Below, piece after piece: positions 53,890-64,000 of a DNA stretch of 64,000 nucleotides. The notes beneath the pieces were generated by a model that was given only the letters and a program-made list of their open reading frames with translations, was not told the origin of the DNA and ran no database searches. The translations under genes were made by a program, and so were the position numbers. Each line of letters opens with the position of its first letter. Positions within the stretch are counted from its first letter, which is position 1. Source of the DNA: Isochrysis galbana (taxonomy: Eukaryota; Haptophyta; Isochrysidales; Isochrysidaceae); contig CM030933.1 of the NCBI GenBank assembly GCA_018136815.1, positions 3,619,106 through 3,683,105 of the forward strand. The letters run 5' to 3'.

Positions 53890-54911
53890 CGACGGACAAA
53901 GAGCCTGAGAACAACAGGATACACCGACTCACGAACACACCGGAATCATTCACCCAAACAAAGCAAATTATCAAGCAACCGCGACCCCAAATCACCGATA
54001 ACTCAAACACGTCGCGAGAGACGGAGAGAGAGAGCGAGAGAGAGAGAGACTCCGCAGCGACGGCCGGAGCGTGTCTCCGTTGTAACTTCCCACGTAGCGG
54101 AGAGTCCGAAGGGGAGCGTCCTGTCGCGCGACCACGGCGATCACTTTGGATACAGATCGCAACGAGATATCTTCACGACAGAGGAAATCTTGCCGTTGAG
54201 CGTGAACCTTCTAGACGCTTCTAACGAACAACCCTGAGTAGCAACCAAGGGGAAGAAACACCAAAGGGGCCAAGGCTTGCATGTAGCTTGCATCAAGGGG
54301 AAAGATTCCCTCACCTAGGAAGCGAACCTACACCGGTCTCCAAGGGGAGATAGCAAATTAAACCTCAAATCTCGAGCGGCTAGAGCAACCGACTCGCTCG
54401 CCAAAACCTTGACCGAGAAGAAAGAAGCAAGGACCTACAAGCCAAGGGTAGCGGACCTAGGGAATGTGAGAGGAAGTTTCCGAACGCCAACGCCAAACGC
54501 CGAACGCGGGAATTCAACGAAACCCTAACCAGGCCAAGCAGAACCTACGAAGAACAGGCCTGGACAACAACGAAAGTCAGCAGGTCCCAAGAAAGAACCG
54601 GAACCTAACAAGAAACGACAAGCCTTGCAAGAAGCTAAACAAGCCTTCACAAGGTAACTCGAGAGCCTGAGACAAGCGCGCAGCGAGTGACATGCGACCT
54701 GGCTCCTTTGGGTCAAGATTACCCGAAAGGAGGAAACCTGGAATCTAGACCTGACAAACAGGCTAGAAGGAACGAAACGAGAACCCGAATTCTAGATCGC
54801 TAGGGACGAACCCTACCAACCTAGATGTACCTGAGCTTCACCGTGTGGCCGCACGACGAAGGACCTGGAAATAAGAGCCTAGAAATCGCATCATCTAGGA
54901 TGAATGCGACA
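53590..54911 (-). repeat. 5' LTR (right in window)
   Basis: 1322 bp, matching 41653-42974. Contains a GA-rich run near 54025-54050 and the first 100 codons of the gag frame. The bases after it on the element's strand (AGCACGAAATCG) do not start with TGG, so no standard tRNA primer site is visible. Confidence 0.95.
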
Positions 54912-54916
54912 GATAG
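54912..54916. repeat. Target-site duplication GATAG (right)
   Basis: Pairs with 41648-41652. Confidence 0.9.
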
Positions 54917-55960
54917 GGCCCTACAACAATGGACTGCGATGCAGACGGATATAGGCTCGGGGAGATGGCGCGATGCGCCGAAGACGAAAGCGACTCTCTC
55001 GTGGCGCCCGGGGTGTTGAGTATCAACAGGTGTGGGCGACCAGCGATGAGTCGGACGACAGATTCGAAAACACGGAGAGCGAACGGAGGAGCGGCGCCAA
55101 TCGAGGACAGGCTATCGAGCGAAGAAGAGTTCAGTTCGAGTGTAGGCGATCTTACGAGGAACGGTAGCGACGAGGAACGAGACGGGGAACGACACGATGG
55201 AAAGCGGTGCGATGAATCGAAGTTAGGCTGGAAGGGCTGGCGTACAAGGGGTGGCGGTCCAAGCGGTCGGGCCAGGGCGTAATCCACGAAGCAAACGGCG
55301 GCCGCCTCGCCAAATCCCTAGCGGCGGCTGCGACCGAGGACAACGAGGCGGCGGAGGTAGGCACGGTGGGCCTCGGGGACCTCCGCCTCACCTTCGCAGA
55401 GAAAGCGCATGAATGGCTGGCAGTAGTACGGCGAATGCGCACCATCGCCAGTACCATAGCGCCAGTTGTCTGGGTGGTCGGGGCGGCCTGTGTCGGTGTC
55501 CGGTGGCGCAGGGCGGAATGCGCAATAGGCACATCCCGTGGCATTCGTCCATACCCCGCCCTCTGACGTGGGGCGTTGTGTGCGGGGGGTAGTTAGAGTG
55601 GCGTCGGTGGGGCGAGCCCTGGCGAAGGATGCTGCCAGGCCTGCGTGTCCGCAAAAGCGTGACATGGGATCGAAGTCCACTTTGGCGTTACGCCACGAGT
55701 CTTGATCCCACTTAGCACCCTCAGGGTGGCCGAGGCCATCGGCGGGAGGGGCGCAACGGCGGCTCTTCTGCGGCGGGGGGGCGTCGAGTGGGGGCAATCC
55801 GTTTCCAGAGGAAGCGGGCGGTGGCTCCTTGGTGTGATCAACGCGAGTTGTTTTGCGATCCGGGCCCCGTCGATCGTTGGAACTTCCGGCCGAGGGTTTA
55901 GGTTTCTCGGATTTGCTGGCAGAGGGTTGGGACGCTCCGAGGCGTTCCTTCATAGAAAAC
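54912..55960 (-). pseudogene. Relic Ty3/gypsy gag C-terminus and start of ORF2
   Basis: 215 codons (55965-55318) match the intact gag's end: GDGAH..YYCQPFMRFLCE, GCAYCAFRP and a preceding WRNAKVDFD..FCGHAG segment. Then TAG-GGA and about 400 nt of open frame in the same phase, corresponding to the start of ORF2, until the insertion point. The other half is at 40085-41652. Rejoining both halves at GATAG would leave no protease or RT, so this copy had already lost its middle. Confidence 0.8.
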
Positions 55961-56299
55961 GCCAAGGCTATGGAACCGTCTCAGTGGTGGACAATGTACG
56001 GCAAGCATGTTCCAGTGCTTGCAAGTCTTGCACAACCAGTTTTGTCGCAACCAACAGCCGCATCGGCAGCGGAACGCAACTGGTCGGTGTATGGCCAAAT
56101 TCATTCTCAAGCTCGGTCACGCATGTCCCATCAAGTGGCAGATAAGTTGGTCTTCGCACATGAATCAATGCAAGTGCAGATGCGCATGCAAAGTGCTGGA
56201 TGGTCACCGGATGTCGTCAAATGGGACGATGATGACGACAGCAGTGACCAAGAGGATGATTGGGTTGGTGATGAGGCTGCGTGCTGCGTGTCCCAGTGA
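55955..56299 (+). pseudogene. hAT transposase C-terminal dimerisation domain fragment
   Basis: About 110 residues: EPSQWWTMYGKHVPVLASLA, VLSQPTAASAAERNWSVYG, IHSQARSRMSHQVADKLVF, ending in an acidic tail and TGA. This is the conserved hAT C-terminal pattern (W...g...p.L...A...L......s.a.ER.wS....i....R..l......LV). The catalytic part is missing; the junction with the relic gypsy gag at about 55955 suggests that the gypsy element landed in, or was joined to, a hAT copy. Confidence 0.75.
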
Positions 56300-57804
56300 G
56301 GAAACGATTCAAAATCTGCTCATTTGATAGATAGAGCCATTCATCCCACTCTCAATCTGAATCTCTCAGGACTCAGCAATGCCGAACGCGATCGCGTGCA
56401 GCGCCGCCGCACTGCTGGCGCGCGCCTCCGTGCCCGTGCGCCCGTCTAAAAACGGAGGGAGAAACGGAAGGGGTTTCAAAAACGGCAAAAACGGCCTGTT
56501 TTTCGCCTTCGTAGAAAAACGGTGAATACGTTTCTCCCATCTAGGAGGAGGAGGAGATTGATCTTAGGCCGGGCTCTGAAGCAGCCCAACGTCCAACGTC
56601 TCTTTTGTTACCCAGTAGACAGGCCTCACCCCTTCTCGGGACCTCAGGATACTTAGGTATGTATCCTAGCGTGGAGATATATCTTAACGGACTTTTACAA
56701 CATTCAGTATGGCAACGCGGACGGTAGGTCCGTTAGGTCGATCTTAAGAGCGATCCTTGCGAGGTACCACCTATTAGTAACGGCGAAGGTCGATTTCTTT
56801 CAAAGGCTAAAAAAACAACGAGAGAATATGGGGTTACACGCCCCGACCGAGCAACAAACATATACGGAAGATGATAAGCCCTCTCTACATGGTGGACAAA
56901 GATTTCAACCTAGAAACATCGGAAGACCTCTTGCAGGCGGCGAGAGGTTTGGATGTACGGAACATCACCTAGGATAGTTAAACCTCTTTACTCTTTAGTA
57001 GGAACTTCAGCGGATGTCAAGAAAGATCTTACGAGATGTAAGGGAGGGAAATGCGAGCCAAAGTTGGAGCGAACGAGAAGCCACAGTCTCCCGTCTCCCG
57101 CCCCCTTCTCTCCGACTCCTGGCCGAAGCAGCGCGCGCGGCCTCCCCGAAACCAGAAACCAGCTTCTGCGCTAAAGAGAGAACTGGGGAAGGGGAAGGGG
57201 GTTGACAGGGGGTTCGGGTTGGGTAGTAGGGAGGTTCATTAGCACATTAGCACTCTGCCTCAGCACGCCGCACATGTAGCGGGGAATGGGGAATTTTAAG
57301 AAGTTTTTTTTACTGTTTTTTCTATATTTTTTTCGATGGTCGACAGCCAAAAACATACTGTTTTTTTGTTTTTGCTTTTTGCCTTTTTTCTCGGTTTGGC
57401 TGGCTTTCTGTGTTTCTCACATGTATATGTATGTAGGCGTGCTTCCCATCTAGCATCTAGGTCGCCAACGCCGGTACAATATCTAATTTTTATGGCAGCA
57501 GGGAGCGGTGTACATCACACATTCGGAAAGTATCAACTAGGCCCATGTGTATACAAGAAAACTGTGGACATCCGATGGCCTATCTCGAGTCCGTCCCCAA
57601 TTCCAATTCAACAATTCAACCTCTTCCCTCCACTCACGGGTCGTGGGCCGAATATTGTTTTTGTGTCCCCCTTGCCCTCTGAGAGCGGAGACGCGGCGGC
57701 GTGATTACCCCCGACGGCGACGAGCGAGCCCTCGCGCCCGCGCCCTCAGTCTACACCTCCCTCTCCCTCTCCCTCTCCCTCCCCTGGCATCGCGCGAGGG
57801 CCGG
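56300..57804. other. Intergenic with diverged 280-bp repeat and pyrimidine tract
   Basis: No gene supported. T/A-rich at 57295-57420. C/T-rich at about 57745-57785, just before the carbamoyltransferase ATG. Confidence 0.45.
56735..57020 (+). repeat. Dispersed 280-bp repeat, copy 1
   Basis: Same order of blocks as 63705-63990: CACCTATTAGTAACGGCG, ACACGCCCCGA, AACAAACATATAC, GAAGATGATAAGCCCTCT, GCAGGCGGCGAGAGG. Frames are interrupted in both copies. Identity unknown. Confidence 0.75.
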
Positions 57805-60767
57805 ATGGGGCGCTCGCTCTCGCTACAGCTGCTCCTTTGCGCCGCTCTGGCGGGCGGGATGGTGACACGAGCACCGACCAGGCGACGCCACGGCGTTCCT
57901 CTTGCCGGCGCCTTTGTCCTCGGTCTCAATCAATACTCGCATGATGCGGGTGCAGCGCTGCTCTCTCTCGACGGGCGCGAGGCTTTTGTCGTACCAAAGG
58001 AGCGTCTTTCGCGGCTCAAGTGCGACGGGGGGAGTGTGGGCTCGGCGGTTGCCGCTGTCCTCGCCGACGCACACGCCAAACCTGCCGATATAGCCCTCGT
58101 TGTCGCCAACAATCACCACTTTAGGCTGGATGAATTTGAGTCTGCGCTGCCATGGCGCGTCGCGCTCGGCCTGCAGCCTGACGACTGCCTTGATCCACTC
58201 AACCTGCTTCCTGGCATCGAGAAGCGCGAACTCTCACATCACCTTGCACACGCGTGGTCAATCATCGCCTCTGCCCCCTTTGACGAAGGTCTGATTGTGA
58301 TCATGGATGGGATGGGCGAGGCGGCAGATGCAGTGGCGATCGCCGACCTGTCGGCCGACGAGGCGTATGTTCATGACTCCTGCGTGCCATCGGATGATGA
58401 GTTCGGCTTTGAACAGATCCCATCCACGCTCGCTAAGCACCTCCGGTATCGCGAGGCGGAGTCCGTATACATGTTGCGCCGCAACGTCACCACCGGCGAC
58501 CCCCAGTTGACCAAGATTTTCAAGCGATGGGTGGCCCATCTGTCGCCGCCCGAACTCTACAACCATGGGTTCGAAAGTATGGAGAGCCTTGGCGCACTCT
58601 ACTCCAGGTGCGCCTGCACTTGACGCTCGGACCTGTTAGGGCAACACCGCCACTTGGCAACCCCCACTGAGCGCCTCGTTCAACCCTGCGCATGGCTGCC
58701 TCTGTAGGATCTCGTCGCACATATTCGCTGACTGGAACGCGTGCGGCAAGGTGATGGGGCTGGCTCCATGGGCGCGCGCGTGGGACAAGCCCGCCCCGGC
58801 CGCTCTGGATGCCCCGACCCTGAACCCACAGGAGCCCGCCTCACCTATCAGTGCTCGCACGAAGGAAGTGGAGATGGCCTCAAAAGCGGTTTCCCATGAC
58901 ATAGAGCTGTTGCCACCCTCGTTAACGACGGGGCAGCTTGATGGGTCAGGTGAAAACGCGCTCCGATTAAGATGGGATGTGATCTGCAGCCTAGCCGATC
59001 CTGGCGGATGGAAGCGCCTACCGCCCTATAAGGAGAGCGATTGGCAAGGGCCACTTTCGGATCATCAGCGCTCGCGCTTAATGCATGCGCGCCTGGCGGC
59101 GCGCGTGCAGATTGACTTGGAGGCGCAGATTCTGAGCTTTCTTGGTCGGCTCAAGGAACGGATGGGAGCCACAAACTTGGGCTTTGGGGGCGGAGTCGCG
59201 CTGAACTCGGTCGTAAATGGCCGGATTTCGCGGGAACTCGGCTTTGCCAACTTCTTTGTGCCGCCTTGGCCGGGCGACGAGGGGATCGCACTTGGCTGTG
59301 CCGCCTTCGCGTTGCACGCGGTCACCATCGAAGCGCGTGGGAGAAGTGATGAGGTGCGTGAGCTCGACGGCGCGGCTGAGAGAGGGGCGTCGTCACGTAG
59401 TGCCGCAGTGGCGACAGGACCGGTTCGCTTTCCGCTCGAATCATGCACGCGGGCACCCTACCTGGGCGGCGATTTGAGTGTTTCCGAGGTGGAGGCGGCC
59501 ATCGACGAGCTCTCACCATGGCTCGAGGTGGTTCAACCGTCCTCACTACTAGGAGAGGAGCAGGTGGACGCGGGCTCTAATAAAGGGGGCTGCAGCGCCG
59601 GTTCCGCGACGGATTGCGCCCCGAGTGAACGTGTGGTTCACGCTCTTGTTGCCGCCATCGTAGCCGGCGAGATTGTGGCCGTTTGCCGCGGCCGCTCCGA
59701 GGTCGGACCACGTGCATTGGGCCACCGATCCATCCTGGCGGATCCGCGAAGGGCGGACATGCATGTGCGTGCTAATCACATCAAACAGCGCGAGCTCTTC
59801 CGTCCGCTCGCGCCCGCCGTGCTCGCAGAGAAAGCTGCCGATTGGTTCGAGGGCGTGGATGAGACGTCTTCGCCCTTCATGTCGATCACCGCATTTGTGC
59901 ACCTGGACAAGGCAGCGGAGGTGCCTGCGGTCACGCACGTCGATGGCTCCGCGAGACTTCAGACTGTCGACAGCACACGGTGAGCCCGAATTCGCCCCTC
60001 CTTCTAGCTGTCTAGATGGCGCCTTGACCCCTTCGAGAGGATCTCCTTTCGTGCGTCGCGCGCACATCTACTAGAGCGCGCCATGTGGCGCTCAGCCGCA
60101 CTCCTAGGCCCAACCGCCCTGCATTTCCCCAGCTAGCGGTCGGCTTGTTTCACGCGTGCCTTCTCGCCCCTTGGACTCATTGCGAAGCTTTCGCTTACCA
60201 CGCCGCAGGTTTCCATTCTTTTACGCGTTGCTCTGCGCTTTCTTCGCATTGACGGGCGTGCCCATCTTGATGAACACGTCCTTCAACCTCGCGAATGTGC
60301 CCATCGTCGAATCGCCGCGAGATGCGGCTCTATGCTTCCTCGATGCCTCTGACGACCTCTCGCTCCTCCTGTTAGGAGATACATTTGTGCGTAAGCGCGT
60401 CCTCCCAGATCGCATTCCGCTCAGTGCACGGTGCACCCAGCAAGCAGCCTTCGTCTCGCGCACTATCGCCGATGCTACGGGTGAACCGAGCACCGTTGAG
60501 GTCCTAGTGGACGGCCGCTGGTTACTGCTCTCGTCGCCATTTTCCTTGTCCGTCCTCGAAGCATGCGACGGCGTGGCGAGCGTGGGTGACATTGTCGCCC
60601 AAATCGAGCTAGAGTTCGGCATGGATGTAGACGACGTTGAGGATACCACAGATGACAATGAGTTAGGGGCCACTCGATCGGACCACGACGTGGTGGTGGC
60701 AGTCGAGCAGTCCGTCAGAGAGCTCTACCACCTCAGGTTACTTAGCATCGACATGACAGATGTGTGA
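57805..60767 (+). CDS. NodU/CmcH-family carbamoyltransferase with PqqD-like C-terminus, three exons
   Basis: Exons 57805-58607, 58708-59979 and 60209-60767 join in frame (phase 2 both times) and give 877 residues. Hydrophobic leader SLSLQLLLCAALAGG. N-terminal domain: GLNQYSHDAGAALL, the His cluster in SHHLAHAWS, MDGMGE, GKVMGLAPW, FGGGVALNSVVNG. C-terminal carbamoyltransferase domain: SEVGPRALGHRSILADPR, FRPLAPAVL, TGVPILMNTSFN. These enzymes transfer carbamoyl from carbamoyl phosphate via carbamoyladenylate to hydroxyl groups of secondary metabolites or Nod factors. About 120 extra residues follow (GRWLLLSSPFSLSVLEACDG.ASVGDIVAQI), resembling PqqD-type peptide-binding domains. A rare gene type for a eukaryote; bacterial origin is an inference. 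Confidence 0.85.
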
Positions 60768-60974
60768 GGCATGACGAGTGCATCAAAACGAAAGAGGAGC
60801 AGCAGCCGAAGATGCAGATATATGTGCTTAGCGTAAAAGTCAGCTTACTTTTTGAGGTGACGCAGCATTTTCCCCCGAGGCAGCAGCTGCTCCCCTCCCC
60901 CTAAATTTGATGATAATAAACGAATGACTGAGTGTTAGTGCCACAACTGCCACTAGCCATGCACCAACACGCGA
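60768..60974. other. 3' flank of the carbamoyltransferase gene
   Basis: Nothing recognised. Confidence 0.4.
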
Positions 60975-61690
60975 AAAAAATCTGAAGATTCAGGCTACTA
61001 CCGCTGGCTATAAAGGACCACGCACTCACGGTACTGACTCACGCAATCACCGCTATACCTATACCCCAGATCACTCTCACCCGCTTTACACTACCCCCTT
61101 CATTCCTTTGTCTTTGGTATCGGGGGGGAGGGGGGCTGCACTATGCCGGGCCTGGTGCAAGGGGCGGGCTCGGGCAGACCCATTGTGTTGGGTGTTCTTG
61201 TGGCGGCAAACAAACGTCAAACGTAAACGCTAAAACTAAACGCCTTCTGCGGCCTATGATTTATCGCGTGCCCCCGGGGGTCTCGGCCCCCGCCTTTTGT
61301 GTCTTTCTCGTCTGCCGCCGCGCTATCGCGTCGTCTGCCTGCCGCGCGAGGTGTCATCCTGCACATATATGGCAAACAAAGCTGATTTCTTGTCGTTCTT
61401 TTGTCGTCATTCTCTTCGTGCTCTCCTACGGGCGCGTGATTGATGCGTGACGGCCCTGAGCGCGCCATGGGCCCCCCTTCTAAGGGTCCCTCGCGTCCTC
61501 CCAGAGGGTCAGTTGGGGCAGCTCGGGGGGCTGTGGTGGCTGGGGCTTTGCCCCTGGCCTCTCCTGCCTCTCCCTCGCTCGCCTCGCTAGCTCGCTAGCC
61601 CTGGGTACCTTCCCGGCGGCTCTGGTGGTCTGTGGCTCAGTGGCTCGGTCAGTGGTGGTGGTGGGTGGGGCTGGGAGAGGATGCAACTTG
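60975..61690 (-). mobile_element. Partial retroposon-like copy (inverted relative to 29971-30836)
   Basis: Starts AAAAAAATCTGAAGATTCAGG, the reverse complement of the right end at 30836. It follows that copy through the CACGCACTCACGGTA block, the TTTGTCTTTGGTATCG block, the CTACGGGCG segment and the shared G-rich core, then the match fades near 61690, before the hairpin end. No TSD seen. Confidence 0.65.
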
Positions 61691-61936
61691 AGGCTCCCCT
61701 TTTTTACCCCCCCAATTGCCATTTTCTACACCTTATACAATTCTACCCCAAACCTTCACCACCCCCAAAAATGTGTCGCCTATAGATGCAAATGCCTATG
61801 GGTCCAATTGTTGCAGACGGGCCGCTGCTTGTCACGGGACGAGGGGGTCGGCCGCGCGGGTTGATTTCAAATAACAATAACAAAGGAGTCATCTTCATAT
61901 TAATTATCGTTTATCGTGATATTATCTACGCTATTT

Positions 61937-62308
61937 CTAGGCGGGGAGCATTGCGTGAAGCATTACTTTGGATGTCGTCAGAGGTTTTACCCGAACCCCT
62001 ACAAAGTCTTTCCGCATCTTGAGATGCTCGCTACGTCGGCCTTTTTTTCCGCATTCGGCAATAGGACAGCCGAAGAATCGCCGGCTGGCCTCCCTTAGTG
62101 GAAAGATGTGGGAGCTCGTCCCCAGGATCTTGGTCTCCTCCCTTGATGGCGGGTCCACAAAGTCTTGAGCATCCACCCATTTGTTGATGGCGTTGACGAT
62201 CTCCTGCCGAGGGCAGAATGTGTGGGGAGCCGTATCGCGGACGTCGATGAACCCGATGCTAGTGAGCGCCTCGAAGAAGCGGGCCTGGAGCACAGCATCG
62301 TACTTCAT
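61937..62308 (-). CDS. Small unrecognised protein with a Cys/His motif
   Basis: 123 codons from the ATG at 62308 (MKYDAVLQARFFEALTSIGF). It contains FFGCPIAECGKKGRRSEHLK, which could be half of a zinc finger, and an otherwise mixed composition that is less repetitive than its surroundings. The frame extends upstream to 62494 through the palindromic satellite, which is unlikely to be coding. Might be a fragment of a mobile element. Confidence 0.3.
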   Translation of the reverse strand: MKYDAVLQARFFEALTSIGFIDVRDTAPHTFCPRQEIVNAINKWVDAQDFVDPPSREETKILGTSSHIFPLREASRRFFGCPIAECGKKGRRSEHLKMRKDFVGVRVKPLTTSKVMLHAMLPA

Positions 62309-62324
62309 GGCGGCGGGACTCGAG

Positions 62325-62556
62325 TTTCCCCCGCGCACGCAGCGCCCTCCAGAAGTGAGTCTCGAGTCTCGAGACTCGAGTTTCGAGCACGCGCGGGGGA
62401 AACTCGAGTCTCTCTCGAGACTCGAGTTTCCCTGCTCGCGTCCCCCAGCGTCACCCAGCGCCCTCCCCCAGCGCCTTCCCCCAGCGTCACCCACCCGGAC
62501 GAGCCTCGAGCCTCGAGCCTCGAGTCTCGAGGCTCGAGTCCCGAGACTCGAGTACT
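62325..62556. repeat. CTCGAG-rich palindromic satellite
   Basis: Many overlapping ACTCGAGTCTCGAGACTCGAG-type units in both orientations, interspersed with GCGCCCTCCCCCAG repeats. Confidence 0.75.
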
Positions 62557-62700
62557 CGAAGAGACACCGATATCAACACGAAGAGACAACTACAATACTC
62601 GAAGAGACACGGATATCAACACGAAGAGACAACTACAATACTCGAAGAGACACCGATATCAACACGAAGAGACAACTACAATACTCGAAGAGACAACGTC
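62557..62700. repeat. 43-bp tandem repeat, three full units plus a partial one
   Basis: Units start at 62557, 62600, 62643 and 62686 (CGAAGAGACACC.. and CGAAGAGACAAC..). One substitution is seen between units. Confidence 0.9.
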
Positions 62701-63704
62701 AGGTGCCAATGAGCGGCGCGCCCGGGGAGGACGACAGCCGGAGCTGATGGTGCAGCCCCCTGCTATCAGGCGGCGCGGCGGCCGTGTCAGCAACGATGGC
62801 AATGATAGCAATGACAACGAGGAAGAGGGGAGCGATATTGAGGAGGTGGAGGAATGCAGCGATGAGGCCAGCGAGGCCAGCGAGGCTAGTAAGACAGAGG
62901 AGGAAGATTTGCAGACTAACTCCGCTCGCTCAGGCCCAACGCCGCTCGCGGCGTAGCGGGTTGCGGCGGCGACGGGCACAGCGCCGCGGGTCGCGGCGGC
63001 GGTCATAATAGAGGTCGCCGCAGCGGTCGCCGCAGCGGTCGCCGCAGCGGCGACGGGAGTGGCGGCGGGAGCTGTCGCGGCGGCGGGAGCTGTCGCGGCG
63101 GCGGGAGCTGTCGCGGCGGCGGGATCTGTGGCGGCGGTGGGCCTGCTGCTATGTGCCATTGTAGCGATGAGGATAGCTCCGACTCCGGTTCTCGCCACTC
63201 GCTCGATGTCGTTCTCGCCGCCGTCCTCGCCCTCGCTCAAGCCCGCCTGCCCGCCTTCCTCTGCTGACGGGCTTCAGCCCGTCAGCACCTCCGAAGTGGT
63301 CTTCCTCGCCGCGCCTGCCGCCGGCTTCGCCCCTTCCTCATTGCCCTCAGGCCCTATGGGCCATCCCAATTCGTCAAACGGCTAGCCTAAATTGCAAGAG
63401 GCCCGCCACGACCAACGCCCTACCTGACAGATGCCCATGGCTACGCTGAACTGCAGACGCCCGACAATCAACACCAAGAGGAAACATGCAACAACCGGTA
63501 GCCCGATGGCGCAAGAGGAAGTAGTGAGGAAAGCCATCAGGTATCGGTACACTCCGCCTGTCACCGGAAACCTACTGCACCCAGCCCCTAGGTAGAGCAC
63601 GAGGGGACGAGCCGCAAGGCAGGTGGAGGGGGGATAAGGAAAGCGGGCGTGGCTGCATAGTTGATGTGCAGGGTCGCGCGCGCGGCGGGACGATTAAGAA
63701 GTTT
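62701..63704. other. Low-complexity GC-rich region, no supported gene
   Basis: Open frames encode acidic runs (62810-62930) or Ala/Val repeats (GTCGCCGCAGCG and GCGGGAGCTGTC units near 63010-63130). A 72-codon minus frame at 63382-63600 has membrane-like composition but no recognisable family. Confidence 0.35.
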
Positions 63705-63990
63705 TTTTTAGAGCAATTCTTACGAGACACCACCTATTAGTAACGGCGAAGGTCAGTTTCTTCCAAAGGCTTAAAAACAACGAGAAAAGATGGGGCTACA
63801 CGCCCCGAGCAACAAACATATACAGAAGATGATAAGCCCTCTTTACATGGTAGATAAAGACTTCAACCTTGGAACATCGGAGGACCTCTCGCAGGCGGCG
63901 AGAGGATTGGATATACGTAACATCACTTAGGATAGCTAAAAACATTACTAGCAGAAAACTCAGCGGAGATCGATGTTAGATCACACAGAT
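63705..63990 (+). repeat. Dispersed 280-bp repeat, copy 2
   Basis: Direct-orientation partner of 56735-57020, with scattered substitutions and small indels. Preceded by ATTAAGAAGTTTTTTTT, a motif also seen at 57295. Confidence 0.75.
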
Positions 63991-64000
63991 GCAAGGGAGG

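Larger units (their letters stand above)
41653..54911 (-). mobile_element. Intact Ty3/gypsy chromovirus encoding a DNA-methyltransferase-like domain
   Basis: 13,259 bp between 5-bp GATAG duplications. Two 1322-bp LTRs begin TGTCG and end CGACA; I found no difference between them when comparing by eye. Order on the minus strand: 5' LTR, gag (with the Cys/His cluster at its C-terminus), UAG, methyltransferase-like ORF, -1 shift, then protease, reverse transcriptase, RNase H, integrase and chromodomain, a polypurine G-run, 3' LTR. All large frames are otherwise open, so insertion is very recent and the element may be active. It is inserted into an older relative. Confidence 0.93.

Noticed and set aside
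56750-56800. AGTAACGGCGA match suggesting a large-subunit rRNA fragment
   Set aside because: Only about 11 bases agree, and the surrounding sequence does not follow the rRNA order.
62165-62956. 263-codon plus-strand frame through the CTCGAG and 43-bp repeats
   Set aside because: Most residues come from tandem repeats; the 43-bp unit is not a multiple of three, so the frame changes from unit to unit and is unlikely to be coding.

Overview
The window is nuclear DNA from a GC-rich, intron-bearing unicellular eukaryote, most likely an alga. The evidence is short GT-AG introns (about 70-230 nt) that restore frame exactly in at least seven genes, a YGGT-family protein with a presequence of the kind sent to plastids, an SPX-EXS phosphate exporter, a FANCL ubiquitin ligase, a Pro-rich cell-wall-type membrane protein, chromodomain LTR retrotransposons and very long CT/GA microsatellites. 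Nothing seen fixes the lineage (haptophyte, stramenopile or other). Two 100-N assembly gaps lie at 11301-11400 and 36401-36500.

Host genes by position: malic enzyme (416-2236 +, 5' incomplete); an intronless EXS-domain protein (3315-4781 -); a full SPX-EXS phosphate exporter in 11 coding exons (6655-11037 -); a long coiled-coil protein with a 63-residue tandem repeat (12107-16443 +); YGGT protein (19535-20101 +); PhyH-type dioxygenase (21125-22009 +); a helical-repeat (TPR-like) protein (24522-26077 -); FANCL (26946-28345 -); a cytochrome b561-like fragment (29250-29608 +); a sulfide:quinone oxidoreductase-like flavoprotein (31205-32743 +); an FkbM-like methyltransferase fragment (34416-34652 +); a secreted protein of unknown function (34964-35650 +); a Pro-rich single-pass membrane protein (36648-38585 -); and a NodU/CmcH carbamoyltransferase with a PqqD-like tail (57805-60767 +). 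Many have a pyrimidine-rich (often CT-repeat) tract directly upstream of the ATG on the coding strand.

The 40-56.3 kb interval is a nest of mobile elements. An apparently intact 13.26-kb Ty3/gypsy chromovirus (41653-54911, minus orientation) has 1322-bp LTRs in which I found no difference, TG...CA ends and a 5-bp target duplication. It sits inside an older, internally deleted relative (40085-41652 and 54912-55960), which abuts a hAT transposase fragment. Between gag and pol the intact element carries a phage-type cytosine-DNA-methyltransferase-like domain. Gag and the methyltransferase ORF share one frame and are separated by a single UAG; the older relative has a UAG followed by GG at the same place, which suggests programmed readthrough. 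The methyltransferase domain itself crosses a -1 frame change into pol. This element is the most novel object in the window.

Other repeats include a retroposon-like family with 15-18 bp target duplications and a terminal TTAT-loop hairpin (complete copies at 17825-18570 and 29971-30836, partial ones elsewhere), two palindromic MITE-like elements (33974-34160, 34203-34383), a diverged 280-bp direct repeat pair (56735-57020, 63705-63990), and satellite-like blocks near the right end.
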